The translations under genes and the position numbers were made by a program. DNA of 34,321 bases from the NCBI GenBank assembly GCA_024684675.1, contig JAIKWO010000010.1, positions 1 to 34,321 of the forward strand, read 5' to 3'. The notes under the pieces are model-generated. The model did no database searches, was not told the origin of the DNA, and saw nothing but the letters and a program-made list of their open reading frames with translations. Positions 8,900-18,293 of this stretch are shown here, piece after piece (the first letter of the stretch is position 1; each line of letters begins with the position of its first letter). This DNA is from Lachnospiraceae bacterium (lineage in GTDB: Bacteria; Bacillota; Clostridia; Lachnospirales; Lachnospiraceae).

Positions 8900-10248
8900 A
8901 GAAGTCTTATGAAATCGATATGTGCGAGGGGCCGATCTTCAGCAAAGTGCTGATTTTTACGGTTCCTCTCATTTTGTCCAGTATATTGCAGCTTTTGTTT
9001 AATGCGGCGGATGTGATCGTCGTGGGCAGATACGACGGGCAGCAGTCTCTTGCGGCCGTAGGATCGACGAGTTCTCTGACGAATCTTCTGATCAGCTTTT
9101 TTATGGGGTTGTCCGTCGGAGCAAATGTGCTCGTTGCCAGATATATCGGCGCCAGGAATGACAGGGAAGTATCGGATACCGTGCATACCGCGATCGCGAT
9201 TTCGCTGGCAGGCGGTGTGCTGATCGGCCTGATCGGCATTCTTTTTGCGTATCCGCTTTTAAATCTGATGGATACGCCTGCGGATGTCATCGATAAGTCA
9301 GCCCTTTATATGCGCGTATATTTTGTCGGTATGCCGGTGATCCTGCTCTACAATTTCGGCAGTGCGATCCTTCGTGCAATCGGTGATACGAGGCGGCCGC
9401 TTTATTATCTGGCGATCGCCGGTGTGCTCAACGTTTGCATGAATCTGCTTTTTGTTATTGTATTTCACATGGGCGTAGCGGGTGTGGCGCTCGCAACCGT
9501 GCTGTCGCAGTGCCTTTCGGCGTATCTTGTGATTCGCTGCCTGCAGAAAAGTGAGGGGAGTTATAAACTGTATCTGTCCCGGATCCATATCAATTTCGGG
9601 AAGCTTTTGAAGATCGCTCATATTGGGCTGCCGGCGGGCTTGCAGGGCTCTCTTTTTTCCATCTCCAACGTTTTGATCCAGTCATCTGTCAACTCATTCG
9701 GATCGATCGCGATGGCAGGCAACACGGCGAGCTCCAATGCGGAGGGTTTTATCTATGTCTCGATGAACGCGGTACACCATACATCGACCGTGTTTGTGAG
9801 TCAGAACCTCGGCGGTATGAAGTGGAAGCGGATCGACCGGGTCGTTGTGGAGTGTTTCCTTCTGGCGGCCGGGATCGGGATCTTCCTAGGGTGTCTGGCA
9901 ACCTTCTTTGGTGAAAGTATTTTGGGGCTTTATTCCGAGGATGCAAAGGTTATTTCGTTTGGAATTCTGCGTCTTACCATCATTGCACTTACGTATTTCC
10001 TTTGCGGTACGATGGATGTCATGGTCGGCGCGATGCGCGGCCTCGGCTACGCAGTGCTTCCGATGATCGTCTCCCTGACAGGTGCATGTCTTTTCCGCGT
10101 GATCTGGATCTTTACTGTATTTCGTGCGGATCACTCGCTGCAGACGCTTTACTATTCGTATCCGATCTCGTGGGGATTGACCACTTTGGTCCATGTAATC
10201 TGTTTTGTCATTGTGAGAAAACGGCTTCGAGCCAAATTGAGCATGTAG
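8896..10248 (+). CDS. MATE family multidrug/toxin exporter
   Basis: 12-TM pattern, PLILSSILQLLFNAADVIVVGRY, AIGDTRRPLYYL; ATGA overlap with upstream gene. Confidence 0.92.
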   Translation: MKKSYEIDMCEGPIFSKVLIFTVPLILSSILQLLFNAADVIVVGRYDGQQSLAAVGSTSSLTNLLISFFMGLSVGANVLVARYIGARNDREVSDTVHTAIAISLAGGVLIGLIGILFAYPLLNLMDTPADVIDKSALYMRVYFVGMPVILLYNFGSAILRAIGDTRRPLYYLAIAGVLNVCMNLLFVIVFHMGVAGVALATVLSQCLSAYLVIRCLQKSEGSYKLYLSRIHINFGKLLKIAHIGLPAGLQGSLFSISNVLIQSSVNSFGSIAMAGNTASSNAEGFIYVSMNAVHHTSTVFVSQNLGGMKWKRIDRVVVECFLLAAGIGIFLGCLATFFGESILGLYSEDAKVISFGILRLTIIALTYFLCGTMDVMVGAMRGLGYAVLPMIVSLTGACLFRVIWIFTVFRADHSLQTLYYSYPISWGLTTLVHVICFVIVRKRLRAKLSM

Positions 10249-10287
10249 GACACACAATTTTCACAAAATAAACAAAAAGTGTACACG

Positions 10288-10328
10288 AACCTCCTGTATG
10301 ATACATAATGAGTATAGGAGGTTTTTTT
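10288..10328 (+). terminator. Terminator-like hairpin containing the Shine-Dalgarno of the next gene
   Basis: AACCTCCTGTAT (10288-10299) pairs with GTATAGGAGGTT (10312-10323), 12 bp with two G-U wobbles, followed by T run 10322-10328; GGAGG of the RBS lies in the 3' arm; ATG at 10329. Confidence 0.6.
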
Positions 10329-11963
10329 ATGCCCGATGTAGCGAACAGGGACGAGGAGATCATTCTGCATCCCGTAAACAAAAAGAAACGCATTCTGATC
10401 GCAATCTGCGTATTGATCCTGCTTGGCGGGATCGGTGCGGCGGTATGGTTTTTCTTTTTTCGAGAGTTCAAAATGCCGGAACCGGAAATTCCGGTGCAGC
10501 TGCAAGGTCGCACAGATCTGGTGGCGGCGACCGGAACGACGATGGAAGGCGTGACCGATATCACGGTTGATACAACGTTTTTACAGACTGACCTGATCGT
10601 GGATGAGGTTTTTGTATCGGACGAGTCGGAAGTGCAGAAAGGGGATAAGGTCCTTACGATTACCGATACTTCCTATAAGGCTGCCTCAAGGGAGCTGGAG
10701 CGTGCTGAGCTGGACGCAGGACTCGCTTACAGGCAGGGACTGATCGACTATGAGACCAAGAAACTTGAGGCAAAAGAAACCTATGACAAGAGCCTGGTCG
10801 AGGCAGAACTGGCTGAGACGACGATGAATGATGCGATCGCGGTGGCAGAGATCAGTGTTCAAAAAGCGGAAAAAGAGTTAAAGGACGCGAATAAGCTTCT
10901 GGAGGAGTATCAGTCCGCAGTTGACGATAACTATTACTATACGAAATATGAAGTGGATCGGAAGAAATCCGATTATGAGAAAAACTTGCAGGATTTCTTC
11001 GATAAGCTTGAAGACTGGGGCTATGAGCTGGATGACGGCGATACATCGGCGGAAGGGTATGAATATGACCCCGATAATTTTACGATTGTCGGCGCGAAGA
11101 AGAAAGGCATGTCGATCGCGGAGAGCGGTGACGGCGAAGAGACGGTTCTGCAGCTTTTAAAGGACGAATACCAGAAGAATAAGGACGAATATGACGATGC
11201 GCTTGAAGATGCCGAGGCGGCGACCGAAAAGGCAAGAGCAGGACTGAGTGCGGCGCAGGATGATGCTGCACTAAAGACACTTGCGCTCGAAGAGGCAAAG
11301 ATCAAGCTTGAAAAAGATAAGACGGAAGCTGCAAACAAGAAGGCGGAATCCGAGGAAGAAGGAAAGCGCGCAAAGGCGACGTACGACCAGACGATCAAGA
11401 AGCTGGATGAAGATCTGAAGATCCTCAATGATGCGCAGGATGAGGCAACGGAGAACAGAGCGTATTTTGCCGGTCTATTCGAAGACGGCGCGATCTATAC
11501 CAAGAATGCGGGAACGATCATGTACATTGATGCGGCGGCAGGGAAGAAACTGGCCAGCGGCTTTCTGATGGCGTACACCAACACGGATACGCTCAGTGTG
11601 CATGCTTCGGTGGATCAGACGGATATCGCGAAGCTTAATGTCGGTGATACCGCAACCATTGTTCTGGAAGGAAAGGATCCGCTTACAGGCAAGATTAAGG
11701 CGATTGATCCTGTTTCAAAATCCGATTCCAAGGCGTCTGTATCATATAACGTGACGGTTGAAATGGAAGCCGGCGACGCAGATGTCGATTCCAATATGAC
11801 GGCGACCGTTTATTTTGGTATTGATGCGGATGAATACAACAAGATAATGGCAGAATCCGGCGAAGATGCTCTGATGATCTCGTCACCGGAAGGTGAGGGC
11901 GGCAGGCGCGGCGGCAGACCGAGCGGCGGACCGTCCGGGATGCCGGGAGGAGCAAGGCCATGA
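10329..11963 (+). CDS. Membrane-fusion/adaptor protein 1 (HlyD/MacA/YknX-like) of ABC exporter
   Basis: N-terminal TM, lipoyl-like half motif (VDEVFVSDESEVQKGDKVLTITD), long coiled coil, beta-barrel (LSVHASVDQTDIAKLNVGDTATIV). Confidence 0.85.
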   Translation: MPDVANRDEEIILHPVNKKKRILIAICVLILLGGIGAAVWFFFFREFKMPEPEIPVQLQGRTDLVAATGTTMEGVTDITVDTTFLQTDLIVDEVFVSDESEVQKGDKVLTITDTSYKAASRELERAELDAGLAYRQGLIDYETKKLEAKETYDKSLVEAELAETTMNDAIAVAEISVQKAEKELKDANKLLEEYQSAVDDNYYYTKYEVDRKKSDYEKNLQDFFDKLEDWGYELDDGDTSAEGYEYDPDNFTIVGAKKKGMSIAESGDGEETVLQLLKDEYQKNKDEYDDALEDAEAATEKARAGLSAAQDDAALKTLALEEAKIKLEKDKTEAANKKAESEEEGKRAKATYDQTIKKLDEDLKILNDAQDEATENRAYFAGLFEDGAIYTKNAGTIMYIDAAAGKKLASGFLMAYTNTDTLSVHASVDQTDIAKLNVGDTATIVLEGKDPLTGKIKAIDPVSKSDSKASVSYNVTVEMEAGDADVDSNMTATVYFGIDADEYNKIMAESGEDALMISSPEGEGGRRGGRPSGGPSGMPGGARP

Positions 11964-13660
11964 TGAAAATGACGCGTAAAAAGAAAAGAATACTCCTGGT
12001 TCTGGCTGCGCTTTGCGTTGCGATCTGCGGTGCGGTCTATACATTGACAACACGTGATGATACGGAAGAAGAGAAGTATATCTATAAAGAAACGCCTGTC
12101 GAGCACGGCGTTTTGATGCAGGGCATTCAGGAAAGCGGCAGCGTGACGTTGACATACAAATCGCAGAAATGCGAAGTCGAGATCAATGCGGATGACGACT
12201 CGAAGAAAAGTAGCAGCGATGATGATGACGAAGACAAGACGCTAAAGGTTGAGAAAATCTTTGTGACGCAGGGGCAGCGTATCAAAAAGGGCGATCAGCT
12301 CATGAAGCTTACTTCTCAAAGTGTACACAGCATCAGACGAAATATCCGTGCGGATAAGGCAGATGCTGAGCTTTCCGTCACGAATCTGGAGAATGAGCTG
12401 GCGACGCTTCGGGTTACCGCAAAGGGGCAGTACGATACGGATGTGCAGGACGGTACGTATGCCCAAGCGCAATATGATATTGACGTGAATCAGGTCACGC
12501 TGGAGATATCTGCGCTGCAGGATTCCGTGGCAGTCCTTGCCGATGAGATCAAATCGATAGAGAGAGAACTGGAGGATGGCTGGGAAGACTATCAGGATCT
12601 GAAAGAAGATTTCGAAAAATACGAGAGACGTTACTATAACTGGGATCCGGAGAATTTATACGATTACATCCCGCTTCGCGAGAACTACATTTCTTATCGG
12701 GATAAGTATACAAAGGAAACGAGATCCCGTGCCGATAAGCGGAAGGAGATTGAGAGAAAGCAGCAGGAACTCGCAAAGAAGCAGGCGGATATCGACAGAC
12801 TGATAGGTCAGACGGATCGTAAGCTTTTAGATGCGAAGCAGACTTTTGATGCGGCGAACCTGGCGGGCAGCATGGCATCCGATGTGTATGCATACTCTAT
12901 CAAATCACTTGAAGAGAAAATCAAGAAGGCACGCGAGACGCTGGAAGAAAAAGAGGAGATCCTGACAGACTTTGACAACTTTGTAGGAGACGACGGCATT
13001 GTCTATGCGGAAGCTGATGGAATGATTCTGGAAGTGCTTCTTTTGGAGGGCGATACCGTTAAGGAAAATACGCCGCTTATCAATTATACGGATGACGAAA
13101 GCTTCTCATTGTCAGTGGATGTGTCGGAAGAAGATATTGCCGGCGTGAAAGTCGGTGACAGTGTTTCGGTTGTCTTTACAGCATATCCGGACGAGACATT
13201 CCATGGCAATGTAAAAGCGATTAAGACGACGGAACCTTCGTCTGACATGGCGACGGTCAGCTTCCCCGTTACGATCTCCATAGAAGGCGATACATCCAAG
13301 CTTTACGGCGGCATGAGCGGTAATGTTACCTTTATCACGGACAAATCCGAAGAGGTCGACTATGTGTCGCGCAAGGCGATCGTCAAAGGCGATGATAAAA
13401 AGACATATGTCTATATTAAAAACGAGAACGGTGACATGGAACTCATCCCTGTTGAGACAGGCTTTACGGATGGTGTAAATGTACAGATCGTGTCAGGTTT
13501 ATCGAAAGGGGATACGGTCTATATCGCAAGCAAAGTCAGTGAAAGCGAAGCCTCTTTAAAAGACGGAGAGACGCCGAACGACGCTCCCGATGTGAACTTG
13601 GGGGATATGAAGGAATTTGGTAATGAAGAGATCAATTTCAGCAAAAATTTTGCGCCATAA
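11960..13660 (+). CDS. Membrane-fusion/adaptor protein 2
   Basis: N-terminal TM, VEKIFVTQGQRIKKGDQLMKL, coiled coil, FSLSVDVSEEDIAGVKVGDSVSVVFTAYP. Confidence 0.85.
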   Translation: MMKMTRKKKRILLVLAALCVAICGAVYTLTTRDDTEEEKYIYKETPVEHGVLMQGIQESGSVTLTYKSQKCEVEINADDDSKKSSSDDDDEDKTLKVEKIFVTQGQRIKKGDQLMKLTSQSVHSIRRNIRADKADAELSVTNLENELATLRVTAKGQYDTDVQDGTYAQAQYDIDVNQVTLEISALQDSVAVLADEIKSIERELEDGWEDYQDLKEDFEKYERRYYNWDPENLYDYIPLRENYISYRDKYTKETRSRADKRKEIERKQQELAKKQADIDRLIGQTDRKLLDAKQTFDAANLAGSMASDVYAYSIKSLEEKIKKARETLEEKEEILTDFDNFVGDDGIVYAEADGMILEVLLLEGDTVKENTPLINYTDDESFSLSVDVSEEDIAGVKVGDSVSVVFTAYPDETFHGNVKAIKTTEPSSDMATVSFPVTISIEGDTSKLYGGMSGNVTFITDKSEEVDYVSRKAIVKGDDKKTYVYIKNENGDMELIPVETGFTDGVNVQIVSGLSKGDTVYIASKVSESEASLKDGETPNDAPDVNLGDMKEFGNEEINFSKNFAP

Positions 13661-15242
13661 AAAAGCGTGCATTATCACCGGATCGACGCTGGTCCTTGTG
13701 CTAGCTTTGGGCGGGATCGGATACGGAATTTACAGGAGTGGATCTGATGATGAAGGGGTCTATAAGGAGACAACGGTCGAATACGGACCATTGACAGTCG
13801 GCGTGACAGAAGACGGAACTGTCAAAGTCGGAACCATTCAACAAAAATTTGACCTCGATATCAGTAAGTATGCAGCCGAGAATGACTGGTTCAGTGGCTG
13901 GTACGGCGGATTTGATGTGGAGGAAGCTTCTTCCAATAAAAGCGGCAGAACGCTTGATGTCGAGGAAGTCTATGTGAATGTCGGGCAGCAGCTTAAGAAA
14001 GGCGATCCGCTCTTCAAAGTGAGCGGGGAAAGTACCGAGACGATCCGAGCGGAACTTGTATCCGATGAAGAGAGTGCCGCAGTTACCTATGAAAAGCTCC
14101 TCGTAGAGCAGAAAAAGACGCAACTTGAAGCAAAACAGGAATATGACAAGAATGTCACCTACGGAAAAGCAGCTGATGCAGAGTACGAGGAAACCGTTTA
14201 CGATCTGCAGAAAAAAGTAGACGATGCCCTGGAGGATTATACGGATGCGGTCGAGGAGCTCTGTGAAATGCAGGAGGACTATGACAGACTCAAGGCTGAT
14301 TATCCAAAGGCGCAGGCTTACTTAGAGGAAGCAGAAGCCGCCCTGCAGTTCGACCAGACGACATATTGGAATCTGAAGAATGCGGATCTTCGAAAGACTG
14401 CAAAGGAACGCGTGGATTCCGAGAAGGATGCGATCGAAGAATACGAAGACAAGATCAAAGAGCAGAATCAAAAGCTGACACAGCTTAAGAGTGATTATGA
14501 CGATGCTGTTAAAGAGCTGGCAACCGGAAAAGCGTCGGCAGAGAATACAAAAGAGAAGCGGATATTTCAGTTAAACAGTGCGGCCGAGATCTACAGTATC
14601 GCGACGGACAAGATCGAATACAATGCGAAGGTTGCCAGAGAAGATCTGGAAGATGCGGGCGAAAAGCTTGATAAATTCGATACTTATATCAAAGACAATA
14701 TTGTCAGTGCAGAATATGACGGTGTTGTCACAACGGTCAGCTTATCAAAAGGCGATACCGTCCAGAAAGATACGGCAATCGTAATCCTCAACAATTACGA
14801 TGACATCATCGTGAAGGTAGATGTGGATGACGAGACGGTAGGAAATCTGAAAGTCGGAATCCCTGTTAAACTGCAGTTCCCGTCTGCACCGGACGGAAAC
14901 TTTACCGGAACCGTTTCCAAAATCGGTGATTCAACGATCAAGGATAATTCCGTTACCTATGCGATCGAGATCGCGGTATCAGGCGATGTGGCGGGACTTT
15001 ACGGTGGTATGACGGCGAATGTTACGTTTGTTACGAGGGAGACCGAAGCGGTCACTTATGTATCCAACAGAGCGATCATTCGTGAAGGCACAAAGAGTTA
15101 TGTGAAGATCAAAGATGCATCCGGAAAGATCACCAAACAGGAAGTCGTGACGGGCTTTTCGGACGGAAACAACGTGGAAATCAAGGAAGGACTGAAGAAA
15201 GGTGATACGGTCCTGATCGAAGGTAAGGTAAAAAGCGCATGA
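13623..15242 (+). CDS. Membrane-fusion/adaptor protein 3
   Basis: N-terminal TM, VEEVYVNVGQQLKKGDPLFKV, coiled coil, IIVKVDVDDETVGNLKVGIPVKLQFPS; start moved to ATG 13623 (AAGGA upstream), 38-nt overlap with the preceding gene. Confidence 0.83.
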   Translation: MKRSISAKILRHKKACIITGSTLVLVLALGGIGYGIYRSGSDDEGVYKETTVEYGPLTVGVTEDGTVKVGTIQQKFDLDISKYAAENDWFSGWYGGFDVEEASSNKSGRTLDVEEVYVNVGQQLKKGDPLFKVSGESTETIRAELVSDEESAAVTYEKLLVEQKKTQLEAKQEYDKNVTYGKAADAEYEETVYDLQKKVDDALEDYTDAVEELCEMQEDYDRLKADYPKAQAYLEEAEAALQFDQTTYWNLKNADLRKTAKERVDSEKDAIEEYEDKIKEQNQKLTQLKSDYDDAVKELATGKASAENTKEKRIFQLNSAAEIYSIATDKIEYNAKVAREDLEDAGEKLDKFDTYIKDNIVSAEYDGVVTTVSLSKGDTVQKDTAIVILNNYDDIIVKVDVDDETVGNLKVGIPVKLQFPSAPDGNFTGTVSKIGDSTIKDNSVTYAIEIAVSGDVAGLYGGMTANVTFVTRETEAVTYVSNRAIIREGTKSYVKIKDASGKITKQEVVTGFSDGNNVEIKEGLKKGDTVLIEGKVKSA

Positions 15243-16489
15243 GAATCTCGGAAATTTTCAGACTGGTATGGCTGAACCTTGTGCAGAACAAATCCAAGGT
15301 GATCCTGACGTCCATCGGTATTGTTGCCGGCAGCGCCACGATCATGATGGTGTTGGCGATCGGTCGGGGCGGTCAGATGGAAGTCGCGGAACAGTTTAAG
15401 AATCTGAATGCCGGTGCTGTGGATGTTTCCTATGAGTCTTCGGGTGATTCGGGAAGGGGCGGCGGCCCGGGCGGCTTTTTCATGTTCGGTTTCGGCCAGC
15501 GGGGGCGTGATCGAAATCAGGTAACGCTGAAAGAATCGGATATGGAAGATATTACGCTTTTTGTGCCGGGGCTTTCGGATGCCACGATCTCTTTTTCCAC
15601 GAATGCGGATGTAGAGGGCGGAACACTTGATTCGTCGTCTTCTTATACGATTGCCGGCGTAAAGCCGAATTATGCGGATCTAAGTAACTTAACGCTTGCG
15701 ATCGGGGACTTTTTAACGGAGGAGAACGAAGAAGGCAAAGAGAAAGTGTGCGTGCTTGGGTCGCGTGCGGCAAAGGAGATCTTCGGATCGGCATATGATG
15801 CCTATGACGGAACCGTTTACATTGACAGCCGACCTTACAGTGTTGCAGGCGTGATCGGTGAGATGGGAACGGTCGCTTCGGGCATCAGTCCGGACGATGC
15901 GATCTTCATTCCTTATGCAACCGGCATTAAATACCTGACAGGGTCGGATGTGAGCCCGACGATCACCGCGATCGCGGAGGATGTTGATAACGTACCGGTC
16001 ATAAAAGAGTATATTGCGGACACGCTCGCAGGCACATATCCGAATGCGGAATTTGAGATTTCAGATGCCGGATCTAAGATGGAAGCGGCGTCAAAATCCA
16101 ACGAAACTCTCCAACTTCTCCTGATCGCCATGGCTGCGATCGTATTTTTCGTCGGCGGTATCGGCATCATGAACGTCTTGTTTGTATCCGTTAAGGAGCG
16201 AACGAACGAGATCGGTATCTTAAAGGCGATCGGCTGCAGCAGGAAAGATATCCTGACCGAGTTTTTGCTTGAAGCGGCCTGCATCAGTTTTGTCGGAGCA
16301 ATCCTCGGCGTTTTGTTCGGTCTATGCATCACGCCGATCATAGAGAGTTTTTCGGTGCGCGTGGAGCTGACGGTGAGTGGGGCTGTTTTGTCCCTTCTGT
16401 TCGGTGTTTTAACCGGCAGTATCTTCGGATTCTATCCCGCGTATAAGGCATCAACGCTGATACCTGTTGTTGCCCTGAATCAGGAGTAG
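15239..16489 (+). CDS. MacB/FtsX-type ABC transporter permease
   Basis: N-terminal TM, large extracytoplasmic domain, three C-terminal TMs, VKERTNEIGILKAIGCSRKDILTEFLLEA. Confidence 0.92.
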   Translation: MRISEIFRLVWLNLVQNKSKVILTSIGIVAGSATIMMVLAIGRGGQMEVAEQFKNLNAGAVDVSYESSGDSGRGGGPGGFFMFGFGQRGRDRNQVTLKESDMEDITLFVPGLSDATISFSTNADVEGGTLDSSSSYTIAGVKPNYADLSNLTLAIGDFLTEENEEGKEKVCVLGSRAAKEIFGSAYDAYDGTVYIDSRPYSVAGVIGEMGTVASGISPDDAIFIPYATGIKYLTGSDVSPTITAIAEDVDNVPVIKEYIADTLAGTYPNAEFEISDAGSKMEAASKSNETLQLLLIAMAAIVFFVGGIGIMNVLFVSVKERTNEIGILKAIGCSRKDILTEFLLEAACISFVGAILGVLFGLCITPIIESFSVRVELTVSGAVLSLLFGVLTGSIFGFYPAYKASTLIPVVALNQE

Positions 16490-16496
16490 ACAGTCA

Positions 16497-16928
16497 ATGG
16501 ATAATTATATCGTTCAGAATAAGAAAAAAAGAAAACGCAAAGCACTGATCGTACTTCTTGTGCTCTTTTTGATCGCGCTTTTGGGCGGCGGGATCTTTTG
16601 GCATCAAAAGCGTGCGCAGGAAGCAGAAGCCAATGCGAATGCGGAGTCGGCCGTCAAGTTGCAAAAGAACCAGAGCTGGAAATACTATCGGATCAATGAG
16701 ATCATCGGCAACGAAGTAAAAGCGGTCGAAATTGAAGAGGACGGCAAAGAAATAGGAGAGGAAAAGATTTTTCTCATACCTGTTGGAACGGAAGTGATCA
16801 CAAGCATTCAGAGTGTGACCACATTTACGAGGCTTTCCGCAGGGAAAACGATCCATTGCCTGATGCAAGAGACGGATGATGCTGCATCGTCCGAGATCGT
16901 GAAGATATGGATCGTGGAAGATGAATGA
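16497..16928 (+). CDS. Small single-TM protein encoded between permease and ATPase
   Basis: Basic N-terminus KKKRKRK then one TM (ALIVLLVLFLIALLGGGIFW), ~100-aa external domain; good spacing in operon. Confidence 0.75.
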   Translation: MDNYIVQNKKKRKRKALIVLLVLFLIALLGGGIFWHQKRAQEAEANANAESAVKLQKNQSWKYYRINEIIGNEVKAVEIEEDGKEIGEEKIFLIPVGTEVITSIQSVTTFTRLSAGKTIHCLMQETDDAASSEIVKIWIVEDE

Positions 16929-16938
16929 TAGGAGACAT

Positions 16939-17634
16939 ATGGAAGAAGAATATCTGATTTCAATCCATCATATGAATAAAGGATACATGATCGGTGAAGA
17001 AAAGGTGCCTGTTTTAAAAGATATCAATTTTCGGGTAAAGCGCGGGGAATACGTGGCGATCCTCGGACCTTCCGGTTCCGGTAAGACGACGCTGATGAAT
17101 GTCATTGGCTGCATGGACATTATGGATAGTGGCGAATACTACCTGTCAGGACTTCCGATCCACGAGACGGATGAAGAGGATTTGACGGAGGTACGTAATC
17201 GGGAGATTGGTTTTATCTTCCAGAATTATCAGCTGATCCCGTCATACAATGTCATGCAGAACATCATCATGCCACTTGTAATTCGTGGGATGAGTCATCG
17301 GGAGGCCGAAGAGAAAAGCATCGAGACGATCAAGATGCTCGGGCTCGGGCATAGGCTTGCGCACAGACCGAACGAACTGTCCGGTGGACAAAAGCAGCGT
17401 GTGTCGATCGCACGTGCGCTTGTCGGACAGCCTGCGCTCCTATTGGCGGATGAGCCGACCGGTGCACTCGATCAGTCGAGTGGTAAAGATGTACTGCGGC
17501 TCTTCGGTGAACTGAATGATATGGGACACACGATCGTTATGATTACGCATGATCTGACGGTAGCAAAGGCGGCAAAACGCATCGTTCATATCATTGACGG
17601 TGTTCTTTCCGAAGAAACCGAAAAAGATACTTGA
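16939..17634 (+). CDS. ABC transporter ATPase (MacB/LolD-like)
   Basis: Walker A GPSGSGKTT, signature LSGGQKQRVSIARAL, Walker B LLLADEPTGALD; ATG 16939 with AGGAG. Confidence 0.95.
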   Translation: MEEEYLISIHHMNKGYMIGEEKVPVLKDINFRVKRGEYVAILGPSGSGKTTLMNVIGCMDIMDSGEYYLSGLPIHETDEEDLTEVRNREIGFIFQNYQLIPSYNVMQNIIMPLVIRGMSHREAEEKSIETIKMLGLGHRLAHRPNELSGGQKQRVSIARALVGQPALLLADEPTGALDQSSGKDVLRLFGELNDMGHTIVMITHDLTVAKAAKRIVHIIDGVLSEETEKDT

Positions 17635-17703
17635 GAAATTTTTCATTTTTTGGTACCCTATGTATTGTCGTAGAAAACGAGTTCTGAGTTGGGGGAATGA
17701 AAG

Positions 17704-18288
17704 ATGCAGCTTTTGGAGGATCGGATCCGCAGAGACGGGTTGGTCAAAGAAGGAAATGTGCTGAAGGTCGACAACTTTTTAAACCATCAGATGGACATTG
17801 AACTGTTCAATGAGATGGGTAAGGAATTCAGACGTCTTTTCCCGCAGAAAGAGATCAACAAGATCCTGACCATTGAGGCTTCCGGTATTGGAATCGCCTG
17901 TGTTGCTGCGCAGTACTTTCATGTTCCCGTTGTATTTGCCAAGAAGTCACAGAGCATCAATATCGACGGCAGCGTTTATTGCACCAAGATCGAATCGTTT
18001 ACGCACAAGCGTGTTTATGATGTGATCGTTTCAAAGAAATACATCGGCAAGGATGATCATGTACTGATCATCGATGATTTCCTTGCAAACGGCTGCGCGG
18101 TAAACGGACTGATCGAACTCGTCCAGAGTGCCGGCGCGACAGTAGAGGGCGTCGGGATCGCGATCGAGAAGGGATTCCAGGAAGGCGGTAAGCTCCTTCG
18201 CGGGAAAGGTCTTCATGTTGAATCACTTGCGATTGTGGACAGCATGGATGCTTCAACCGGAGAGATCGTTTTCAGATCACAGAATTAA
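17704..18288 (+). CDS. xpt: Xanthine phosphoribosyltransferase
   Basis: [35 protein letters not shown] motif [17 protein letters not shown]. Confidence 0.93.
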   Translation: MQLLEDRIRRDGLVKEGNVLKVDNFLNHQMDIELFNEMGKEFRRLFPQKEINKILTIEASGIGIACVAAQYFHVPVVFAKKSQSINIDGSVYCTKIESFTHKRVYDVIVSKKYIGKDDHVLIIDDFLANGCAVNGLIELVQSAGATVEGVGIAIEKGFQEGGKLLRGKGLHVESLAIVDSMDASTGEIVFRSQN

Positions 18289-18293
18289 GTCTA

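Noticed and set aside
17635-17703. Purine riboswitch upstream of xpt
   Set aside because: Only ~70 nt available and no recognisable purine aptamer core
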